In this document: positions 1 through 4,866 of the stretch, piece by piece
How positions within the stretch are numbered: position 1 is the stretch's first letter
How the letters are laid out: each line of letters opens with the position of its first letter
Assembly (NCBI GenBank): GCA_020860025.1
Contig: JAJBVC010000214.1
Span: forward strand, 1-5,054
Direction of reading: 5' to 3'
From: Clostridiales bacterium
Lineage (GTDB): Bacteria > Bacillota > Clostridia > Oscillospirales > Acutalibacteraceae
Length of the DNA: 5,054 nucleotides
The notes under the pieces: model-generated
The model's database searches: none
The model's input: the letters and a program-made list of their open reading frames with translations, nothing else
What the model was told of the DNA's origin: nothing
Translations under genes and position numbers: made by a program

Positions 1-335
1 ACGCTGCAGACCATAAGTCCTCTTTCCTCAAACGCTTTAATAAGACGCAAAACGTCAATATCGTATGTTATTCCCAAATCGCCACGGATTTTATTTTTTT
101 CAATATCCTGTGCGCTGATAACGATTACAATTTCCGCCTGCTCCTTTAACTGCATAAGCATTTGAAGCTTACTGTCAGGCTGAAATCCCGGCAGAACACG
201 AAAAGCGTGATAATCGTCAAAAAGCTTGCCTCCGAATTCAAGGTAGAGCTTACCGCCGAACTCGTTAATTCTTTCTTTAATTCTGCTTGACTGCATTTGC
301 AGATATTTGTTGTTATCAAAACCTATTTTATACAT
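1..335 (-). CDS. DUF1846/UPF0371 family protein, N-terminal part (runs off left edge)
   Basis: Reading leftward from the ATG at 335-333 gives 111 complete codons with no stop before the window edge. The translation starts MYKIGFDNNKYLQMQSSRI and continues with GGKLYLEFGGKLFDDYHAFRV, LPGFQPDSK, then EIVIVISAQDIEKNKIRGDLGITYD. This matches the conserved N-terminus of UPF0371/DUF1846 proteins, recognised from memory of the family: the FGGK-(x)3-DYHA-RVLPG block and the later RGDLGI block. Family members are usually about 490-500 residues, so roughly the first fifth is visible. They are cytoplasmic and of unknown biochemical function. The start is well supported: AGAGGG (345-340) lies 4 nt before the ATG, and family members begin just before the (A/G)FD-N-KYL motif. 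A strong promoter lies upstream at 416-444. The gene is divergent from the glycosidase at 572, with no evident functional link to it. Family assignment is confident; the function is unknown. Confidence 0.9.
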   Translation of the reverse strand, partial: MYKIGFDNNKYLQMQSSRIKERINEFGGKLYLEFGGKLFDDYHAFRVLPGFQPDSKLQMLMQLKEQAEIVIVISAQDIEKNKIRGDLGITYDIDVLRLIKAFEERGLMVCS

Positions 336-378
336 ATTTCCCTCTCAAAAATCGCCATGCGTAAATTAACACAGACAA

Positions 379-404
379 AGCGGCTGCACAAAATCGCAAC
401 CGCT
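379..404 (-). other. 5'-leader stem-loop of the DUF1846 transcript
   Basis: Read on the minus strand, AGCGGTTGC and GCAGCCGCT form an uninterrupted 9-bp stem (8 Watson-Crick pairs and one G-U) around an 8-nt loop. The plus strand has a C-A mismatch at the wobble position, so the structure favours leftward RNA. It would begin about 5 nt from the predicted transcript start near 409. No T-run follows, so it is not an intrinsic terminator. A 5'-terminal stem that protects the mRNA from decay is the simplest reading; an unrecognised regulatory leader is possible. Confidence 0.5.
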
Positions 405-415
405 TGTACTTATTC

Positions 416-444
416 ATTATACATAAAAGCAACCGGTAAATCAA
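416..444 (-). promoter_or_regulatory. Sigma-A promoter for the DUF1846 gene
   Basis: On the minus strand, TTGATT (444-439) is separated by exactly 17 nt from a perfect TATAAT (421-416). The predicted start is near 409, giving a leader of about 74 nt that contains the stem-loop at 379-404 and the Shine-Dalgarno at 345-340. T-rich DNA upstream (about 450-480) could act as an UP-like element. Element match and spacing are seen directly; activity is inferred. Confidence 0.75.
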
Positions 445-488
445 TCGCTATAGTATTATATTTTTGTTTTTTTGTATTATTTAACTGT

Positions 489-534
489 ATATTATAATTC
501 AGATTGACTCAAACCGTTCGTGAATTTATAATAT
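489..534. repeat. AT-rich inverted repeat around the glycosidase promoter
   Basis: ATATTATAATTC (489-500) is the reverse complement of GAATTTATAATAT (522-534) apart from one extra T. The arms flank a 21-nt centre that contains the -35, and the right arm contains the -10. This geometry would suit an operator for a dimeric repressor. Both arms are simple A/T sequence in an AT-rich intergenic region, so a chance match is quite possible. No regulator gene is present in the window. Confidence 0.3.
504..532 (+). promoter_or_regulatory. Sigma-A promoter for the glycoside hydrolase at 572
   Basis: TTGACT (504-509), one mismatch from consensus, is followed after exactly 17 nt by a perfect TATAAT (527-532). 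The predicted start is near 539, leaving a leader of about 33 nt before the ATG at 572. The purine-rich AAAGGGCGG at 555-563 serves as the ribosome-binding region. The promoter is divergent from the one at 416-444, with 59 bp of AT-rich DNA containing T-tracts between the two -35 elements. The high match to consensus suggests strong basal transcription, unless repressed through the surrounding inverted repeat. Confidence 0.75.
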
Positions 535-571
535 TGATATTAGATATTTAAGACAAAGGGCGGAATTTTAT

Positions 572-1810
572 ATGGAAAAAGGGAAAATTAAATTCACGTG
601 TAATAACAAGGAACTTGAAAACGGTTTTAATTGGGCAAAAAATCAAGCACTTTCATATTCGCACGAAGACGGACTTGTCGGCTGTTGGTACGAAGCTGCT
701 CTGCCGAAAAGAAATTCATTTTGTATACGTGACGTGTGCCACCATATAACGGGAGCGCATTATTTGGGACTTGATGCTCACAGCAAAAATATGCTTCTTA
801 AATTTGCACAGTCCGTTGCCCAAAGCCGGGATTACTGCTCTTTTTGGGAAATAACCGGCGATTATGCTCCCACCAAGGTTGACTACAGCAACGACAACGA
901 TTTTTGGTATAATCTGCCTGCAAATTTTGACTTGGTAGACGCTTGTTTGCGTTCTTATTTACTTAGTGCGGACAACGATTATATTGAAAGCTATGATTTT
1001 AACAGATTTTATGATTTAACAGTAAATGAATATGTAAAATGTTGGGACAGTGACAACGACGGTATTCCAAACAGAAAGGTATTCAAAAGTCGCCGTGGTA
1101 TACCGTCATATGATGAACAAAAAGGAATGGAAAATGTAATTGTCGCCGCCGATTTACTCGCCGCACAAATAAGAGGCTATATTTCCTACAGCAAGCTAAA
1201 GAAAATAAAAAATGAGCATTTTCAAAAGACCGCCGAAGAAGCAGACCGACTCTTAAAAATACTCAATAATGAATGGTGGAATGAAAAAGAAAAGTGCTTT
1301 TACGGTGCAAAGCACAGAAACGGCTCTTATATCAATACTATGGGCAGTCCTCATATGCTTGCGTATTTTGATACCGTTACCGACAGCGAAAAGAAAAAGC
1401 TTCTTTTAAATTCACTTCATGAAAACGGCAAAAAAGGTATTATCGTTGAAATTATGAGTCATTACCCTGAAATTTTTTATAAAAATTCCGACAAAGAAAA
1501 AGGACTTTATTGGCTTAAACGTTGTATTGACCCAAATCTTGAACGAAGAGAATATCCCGAGGTTTCTTTTTCTGTTGTCGGTGCATATATTGAGGGACTT
1601 ATGGGTATTTGTGCAAATGCAGTTGATTTAAGTATAACAACAATCAACAATCTGCCAAACAGCATCACATTTGCCGGCGTTGAAAACTGCCCTATGTTTG
1701 GCGGAAGTATAAATTGCTTTTTTGAAAATGGTTCATTCACGCTTGAAAATAATACCGGAAAAACCGTCTTATTCAACGGCGTTCCGGTTGAACACGGCTG
1801 CCGTCTGTAG
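572..1810 (+). CDS. Putative cytoplasmic (alpha/alpha)6-barrel (six-hairpin) glycoside hydrolase
   Basis: A 412-residue protein with no signal peptide or membrane segment, so probably cytoplasmic. It reads as an (alpha/alpha)6 glycosidase. EAALPKRNSF (41-50) is followed by an RDV-CHH segment (R53, D54, H57, H58), reminiscent of the Arg-Asp substrate-binding motifs of trehalase-like and GH63-like barrels. Then come FWEITGDYAP (91-100), the aromatic FWYNLPANFD (111-120), an acidic DSDNDGIP loop (159-166), GSPHML (258-263) and YPEVSFSVVGAYIEG (328-342). E330 and E341 are candidate C-terminal catalytic carboxylates, but this is inference. Residues from about 352 to 412 look like a small beta-strand tail. 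The pattern resembles unclassified glycosidase-like proteins seen in Bacteroidota and Clostridia; I cannot give a GH number or substrate. The ATG at 572 is supported by AAAGGGCGG (555-563) and a promoter upstream. It converges on the GH95 gene with a 23-bp gap, which suggests a shared role in breaking down an imported oligosaccharide. Confidence 0.72.
   Translation: MEKGKIKFTCNNKELENGFNWAKNQALSYSHEDGLVGCWYEAALPKRNSFCIRDVCHHITGAHYLGLDAHSKNMLLKFAQSVAQSRDYCSFWEITGDYAPTKVDYSNDNDFWYNLPANFDLVDACLRSYLLSADNDYIESYDFNRFYDLTVNEYVKCWDSDNDGIPNRKVFKSRRGIPSYDEQKGMENVIVAADLLAAQIRGYISYSKLKKIKNEHFQKTAEEADRLLKILNNEWWNEKEKCFYGAKHRNGSYINTMGSPHMLAYFDTVTDSEKKKLLLNSLHENGKKGIIVEIMSHYPEIFYKNSDKEKGLYWLKRCIDPNLERREYPEVSFSVVGAYIEGLMGICANAVDLSITTINNLPNSITFAGVENCPMFGGSINCFFENGSFTLENNTGKTVLFNGVPVEHGCRL
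1754..1788 (-). terminator. Stem-loop inside the glycosidase 3' end, candidate terminator for the GH95 gene
   Basis: ACCGGAA (1754-1760) and TTCCGGT (1782-1788) form a perfect 7-bp outer stem. CCGT/ACGG (1764-1767 with 1776-1779) adds a 4-bp inner stem around an 8-nt loop. On the minus strand the stem is followed by ATTATTTTC, a moderately T-rich tail, and it starts 46 nt past the GH95 stop codon. It lies within the last codons of the convergent glycosidase gene. With only 23 bp between the two genes there is no room for a terminator in the gap. The tail is not a clean T-run, so termination is plausible, not certain. Confidence 0.4.
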
Positions 1811-1833
1811 AATTTACGCTTTACAATATTGGC

Positions 1834-3990
1834 TTAGTCAATCGGTTTACCGTTTTTAAATGAGTAGCTTATCGTTTCAGAAGCGTGAGTTTTTATTCCC
1901 TTAACGTGTCCGCTCCACTCTTTCGGCAGCGCTTTATTCTTCAGCATTTCGGCAATGCCTGCGCTCACGCCGAAGTTTCCGTCAATCTGAAATGGCGGAT
2001 GAGCGTCGAACAAATTAGGATACGAGCCGCCGCCGTTATAATGAATATTCAGCTTAGGGTTAATATATGTAAGCTGCTTTTTAATAAGACGAAGCGCATT
2101 TTCACCGTTGCCGAGCCTTGCCCAAAGGCACACCTTCCAGCCGAGCGACCAGCCTGTTCCGCCAAAGCCACGGACGTTCAACGACTTTTCGGCGGCACGG
2201 TTAAGTTCGTCATTTTGCACAAATCTTGATGGATAAATACAGTAAAGATGACTAACGTGGCGATGTTCTATTTCTGTTTCACCAAATTCTTCCGCCCATT
2301 CGGGAATCCTGCCGTCACTTGCAACCTTTACCTGTTCAATTACAGGAGCGTCAAGTCCGAGTTCTCTGCAATTTTCAAAAAATTCAAAGAGAATTTCTCT
2401 GTCCATTGACGGCATATACGTAAGCGACGACTCGACGGAATTGTCGATAAATTTATTTTCGGGACTGATAGACGGACAAGTGACAAGCTTTGAATTATAT
2501 TCCGTAAGAAAATCATTAAAGAAATCAAGACAGCCTGTAAAAAGCTCCGTCAGCTCTTTTTTAAATTCATCGCTTTTATTATTTTCATCTTTATATTTAT
2601 CTTTATTATTATTTTCATCTTTATTTTTATCATAGCTTTCGCTTCGAATATAAAGATAATGGTCGTAAAGCTGATTCAAAAGCCACGGCACAGACATACA
2701 CCACGGCGCATACTGACTTGAATCGCCGTCGCCGTTCGGAAATCCGGCAGGATAGCTTGCGCCCCAAATATCACTGTTGTGGTGAGCGCAAAATCCGCTA
2801 CAGCCGTAATAATCATTCGCCGTCGTTCTTCCCGTAAACGAAAGCTTTTTGACAAAATCAACAAGCGGTTCAAAACATTCCGAAAGATTTGTAATATCGG
2901 TACACCAGTAATTCATTTGCGTATTGATATTTGTCGTATAGCTTGACGACCAGGGCGCTCTTAAATGCGTATTCCATATACCCTGGAGCGTCATAGCGTT
3001 TGTGCCGGGTCTTGAGCCTGAAATTGTAAGGTATCTGCCGTACTGAAAAAGAAGCGCAATAAGCGAATAATCATCGCCTTTTTTATTCATATTTTTTATT
3101 CTCTTATCTGTCGGCAAATCATCATATCCGCCCTCAAGCTCAAATTCAACACGGTCAAATAAAGCGGAAAAGTCACTGATATGTTCTTTTAAAAGCTTAT
3201 CAAACGATTTGGTATTTTTAAATTTTTCCATCGCACGTGACTCAGAGTCGGCAGTCGGCATTGATTTAAAATCAACGAATGACGTTGCAAGCGAAACCAA
3301 AAGAGTAGTGTCATTTTGATTTTTAACTATTATTGAATTTTCCGAAAATGATGCGTTACCCAAAACCTTAACAGCACCGCAAAAGGTCATACCCTTATCA
3401 CCCTGAACTATCGTTTCACCCTGATTGTAATAAGGCGGCATACAAACCTCCGGTGCCCTACCCGTAAGAAGAAGAGTATCCTCCCGTGTTTTCACCGTAT
3501 GCTCAAGCTGACTTTTCATTTTAACCGTAAAGCTTACGCCGAAATCGCTGTGAATATTTACAACCATAAGCTCGGCGGGATAAGAAACAAAAACAGTCTC
3601 GCAAAAGCCGATTGCCTGCGTTTTTGCAATGCCCTTTGAAATATCAAGACTTCTTTGATAGTCGTGTTTCGGTACGTTTTCATACTCAATAATCAAATCA
3701 CCGAAAGGCAGATAAGCCTCCGACCAATGGCCGTGCATATCACGGTTTATTATGTTTTTTGCTTTTTCGTAATCCTTGTCAAAAAGCGCACTGCGAGCGG
3801 ATTCAAGATATTTATAAGCGTCTTTTTTGTTCAAATCCTTTGGGTATCCCGACCATAAGCTGTCCTCATTGAGCGCAATCCTCTCCTTTTTAAGATTGCC
3901 GAAAACAAGACCGCCGATTCTGCCGTTACCTACAGGCAAAGACTGTTCAAAACAAGTGGCTTTTTTATTGTAAAATAATATGTTCTTCAT
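1834..3990 (-). CDS. GH95-family glycoside hydrolase (alpha-L-fucosidase / alpha-L-galactosidase type)
   Basis: A 718-residue protein. The N-terminal beta-sandwich (about 1-240) carries the family opening LPVGNGRIGGLVFG (18-31) and ERIALNEDSLWSG (36-48). A linker (about 255-310) leads to an (alpha/alpha)6 catalytic domain (about 310-680). By comparison with characterised GH95 1,2-alpha-L-fucosidase, the catalytic residues are the pair N354/N356 in YTTNINTQMNYW, general acid E511 in CPSISPEN, and D670 in PPFQIDGNFG. HRHVSHL (576-582) and GGTGWSLGW (610-618) are also family motifs. All expected active-site motifs are present, so it should hydrolyse terminal alpha-L-fucosyl or alpha-L-galactosyl residues. 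No signal peptide is seen, so it is probably intracellular. Two oddities: a K/D/N-rich repeat insertion at 454-472 and a shortened C-terminus after residue 683. The ATG at 3990 is the first usable in-frame start after an upstream stop, and homology begins right after it. It has no Shine-Dalgarno and probably no leader. Confidence 0.93.
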   Translation of the reverse strand: MKNILFYNKKATCFEQSLPVGNGRIGGLVFGNLKKERIALNEDSLWSGYPKDLNKKDAYKYLESARSALFDKDYEKAKNIINRDMHGHWSEAYLPFGDLIIEYENVPKHDYQRSLDISKGIAKTQAIGFCETVFVSYPAELMVVNIHSDFGVSFTVKMKSQLEHTVKTREDTLLLTGRAPEVCMPPYYNQGETIVQGDKGMTFCGAVKVLGNASFSENSIIVKNQNDTTLLVSLATSFVDFKSMPTADSESRAMEKFKNTKSFDKLLKEHISDFSALFDRVEFELEGGYDDLPTDKRIKNMNKKGDDYSLIALLFQYGRYLTISGSRPGTNAMTLQGIWNTHLRAPWSSSYTTNINTQMNYWCTDITNLSECFEPLVDFVKKLSFTGRTTANDYYGCSGFCAHHNSDIWGASYPAGFPNGDGDSSQYAPWCMSVPWLLNQLYDHYLYIRSESYDKNKDENNNKDKYKDENNKSDEFKKELTELFTGCLDFFNDFLTEYNSKLVTCPSISPENKFIDNSVESSLTYMPSMDREILFEFFENCRELGLDAPVIEQVKVASDGRIPEWAEEFGETEIEHRHVSHLYCIYPSRFVQNDELNRAAEKSLNVRGFGGTGWSLGWKVCLWARLGNGENALRLIKKQLTYINPKLNIHYNGGGSYPNLFDAHPPFQIDGNFGVSAGIAEMLKNKALPKEWSGHVKGIKTHASETISYSFKNGKPID
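2575..2631 (-). repeat. In-frame imperfect tandem repeat within the GH95 gene
   Basis: On the coding strand a 30-nt unit (2631-2602) encodes DKNKDENNNK and a 27-nt unit (2601-2575) encodes DKYKDENNK. They differ by one codon substitution and by loss of one Asn codon. The codons are nearly all GAT, AAA, AAT and GAA, giving an A-rich stretch unlike its surroundings. It adds a charged, probably disordered loop between HYLYIRSESY and the helix starting near SDEFKKEL. Relatives have only a short turn of the GDKEFL type here. The copy difference is a whole codon, so the frame is kept. Confidence 0.8.
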
Positions 3991-3996
3991 ACTGCG

Positions 3997-4025
3997 ATTG
4001 TAACAGAAAATATATATAATTGCAA
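3997..4025 (-). promoter_or_regulatory. Extended -10 promoter for the GH95 gene
   Basis: On the minus strand, TTGCAA (4025-4020) is followed after 17 nt by TACAAT (4002-3997). The -10 is preceded by TGT, giving an extended TGn -10. Seven nt downstream of the -10 is position 3990, the A of the GH95 start codon, so the transcript is predicted to start on or within a base or two of the ATG. The -35 is the same palindromic hexamer used by the divergent promoter at 4020-4048. A weaker -10 (TATATT, about 4013-4008) cannot be excluded; it would give a leader of about 10-15 nt, still without a Shine-Dalgarno. Confidence 0.65.
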
Positions 4026-4048
4026 CATAGTTAAAAATATGTTATAAT
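4020..4048 (+). promoter_or_regulatory. Extended -10 promoter for the cytidylate-kinase-like gene
   Basis: TTGCAA (4020-4025), 17 nt of spacer, then a perfect TATAAT (4043-4048) preceded by TGT at 4040-4042, an extended -10. The predicted start is near 4055, leaving a leader of about 58 nt before the ATG at 4113. The -35 hexamer is its own reverse complement and also serves the GH95 promoter, so two polymerases could not occupy both promoters at once. Confidence 0.7.
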
Positions 4049-4093
4049 ATATTATAAATTTACCCTTACAAATAAAACTTTTAATCTAATACG

Positions 4094-4108
4094 AAAGGCT
4101 ATGGTGAT
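4094..4108 (+). promoter_or_regulatory. Ribosome-binding region deciding the kinase start
   Basis: Two blocks complementary to the 16S 3' end occur here: AAAGG (4094-4098) and GGTGAT (4103-4108). The second is 4 nt before the ATG at 4113. The first is only 2 nt from the alternative ATG at 4101, too close to serve it, and 14 nt from 4113. This favours initiation at 4113 over 4101. Confidence 0.5.
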
Positions 4109-4112
4109 TATT

Positions 4113-4721
4113 ATGAAAAAATATGTTATTACTATCGGCAGGCAATTCGGCTGTGGCGCTCATGAAATCGCAACAAAGCTGTCGGAAAAATTAGGCGTTC
4201 CCGTTTACGACAAGGAAATTATAAAGCGTGCCGCAAAAGACAGCGGATTTGACGAGAATATATTTTCATTTTACGATGAAAAGCCGACCAACAGCTTTTT
4301 GTATTCTGTTTCACTCGACGGAATTTCGGCAATATCAAGCGGAGATACAACGCTCGAAAATCAGGTGCTTAAATATCAGTTTGACACTATTCACAAGGTT
4401 GCCGATGAAGGAAGTTGTATAATCGTCGGCAGGTGTGCGGATTATATTTTAAGAGAAAATGAAAATCTGCTTTCCGTATTTTTGCACGCAGATGATGATT
4501 TCAGACTTGAGCGAGTTGTTAAAATTTACGGTATGGATGAAAAAACGGCGGCAAAGGAAATCAAATCAACAGATAAAAAGCGTGCCCGTTTTTATAATTT
4601 TTACAGTGATAATACGTGGGGCGAAGCGTCAGCCTACGACTTAACAATAAATGTGTCAAGGTTTGGAATTGATAATACGGTCGATTTAATCAGCGACTAC
4701 GTAACCCAAAAATTTGCATAA
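4113..4721 (+). CDS. Cytidylate-kinase-like family protein (P-loop nucleotide kinase fold)
   Basis: A 202-residue protein from the ATG at 4113, close to the usual family length of about 200. An in-frame ATG at 4101 would add MVII, but family members normally begin M-x(2-4)-I-TIGRQFG, and GGTGAT at 4103-4108 suits 4113. ITIGRQFGCGAHEIA (6-20) is the nucleotide-binding loop. As is usual in this family (Pfam Cytidylate_kin2) it lacks the classic GK[ST] lysine; here G-A-H replaces the common G-G-x. VYDKEII (31-37), IIVGRCADYIL (103-113), the basic lid-like DKKRARFYNFY (154-164) with TWG (168-170), and AYDLTIN (174-180) are further family motifs. It is soluble and cytoplasmic. Phosphate transfer to a nucleotide is inferred from the fold; the true substrate of this branch is not settled and it should not be equated with housekeeping Cmk. 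It is divergent from the GH95 gene, with no obvious metabolic link. Confidence 0.85.
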   Translation: MKKYVITIGRQFGCGAHEIATKLSEKLGVPVYDKEIIKRAAKDSGFDENIFSFYDEKPTNSFLYSVSLDGISAISSGDTTLENQVLKYQFDTIHKVADEGSCIIVGRCADYILRENENLLSVFLHADDDFRLERVVKIYGMDEKTAAKEIKSTDKKRARFYNFYSDNTWGEASAYDLTINVSRFGIDNTVDLISDYVTQKFA

Positions 4722-4741
4722 ATATAAATTAAGATAATAAT

Positions 4742-4787
4742 AAAAAGAGCCTCCTTTGGTAGAATTCATCAAAAACCATTGGAGGCT
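4742..4787 (-). terminator. Rho-independent terminator of the leftward gene at 4855
   Basis: AGCCTCC (4748-4754) pairs with GGAGGCT (4781-4787), and after a 2 x 2 internal loop TGGT (4757-4760) pairs with ACCA (4775-4778), closing a 14-nt loop. On the minus strand the stem is followed almost at once by a TTTTT run (4746-4742), the layout of an intrinsic terminator for the gene ending at 4855. Rightward the stem is followed by an A-rich stretch, so it is a poor plus-strand terminator, though it may still stabilise the 3' end of the kinase mRNA, whose stop is at 4721. Confidence 0.75.
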
Positions 4788-4802
4788 AAAAATATTTATT
4801 TG

Positions 4803-4866
4803 GTGCCGTTTGCATAAATTCGGCGGTTTAATTACATTAACGGCGCTCATACATTTAATTACCGCC
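4803..4866. other. Interleaved inverted repeats in the region between two convergent genes
   Basis: Two pairs of complementary segments alternate. GTGCCGTT (4803-4810) pairs with AACGGCGC (4839-4846), and GGCGGT (4822-4827) pairs with ACCGCC (4861-4866). The order a-b-a'-b' means that forming both at once would make a pseudoknot; otherwise the two stems are alternatives of each other. On the plus strand all pairs are Watson-Crick or G-U; on the minus strand one C-A mismatch appears. The second pair covers the end of the leftward coding sequence at 4855. Function unknown. Confidence 0.35.

Noticed and set aside
336..359. Short upstream open frame (ATG GCG ATT...) overlapping the DUF1846 start in another frame
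   Set aside because: Eleven codons, no Shine-Dalgarno, and no amino-acid pattern typical of a leader peptide.
428..445. LacI-type operator candidate around AACCGGTAAA in the DUF1846 promoter spacer, with a loosely similar AAACCGTT at 511-518
   Set aside because: The symmetry is partial and the two sites match poorly, so no repressor site can be supported.
297..497. Plus-strand open frame of 66 codons beginning MQIFVVIKTY
   Set aside because: It is antisense to the start of the DUF1846 gene and then crosses both its promoter and the AT-rich intergenic DNA. It has no Shine-Dalgarno, and the hydrophobic composition comes from T-rich sequence.
1507..1776. Minus-strand open frame of 89 codons
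   Set aside because: Antisense to the conserved C-terminal part of the glycosidase at 572; no promoter or family resemblance.
1843..1857. CGGTTTACCG followed by TTTTT as a plus-strand terminator for the glycosidase
   Set aside because: The stem would be only 3 bp with a sensible loop, too weak to call; it lies within the last GH95 codons and may be chance.
1885..2229. Plus-strand open frame of 114 codons
   Set aside because: It lies fully antisense within the GH95 gene, whose reading frame is supported by many family motifs. No ribosome-binding site or recognisable protein.
3655..3858. Plus-strand open frame of 67 codons, hydrophobic
   Set aside because: Antisense shadow of the GH95 N-terminal domain, with no translation signal.
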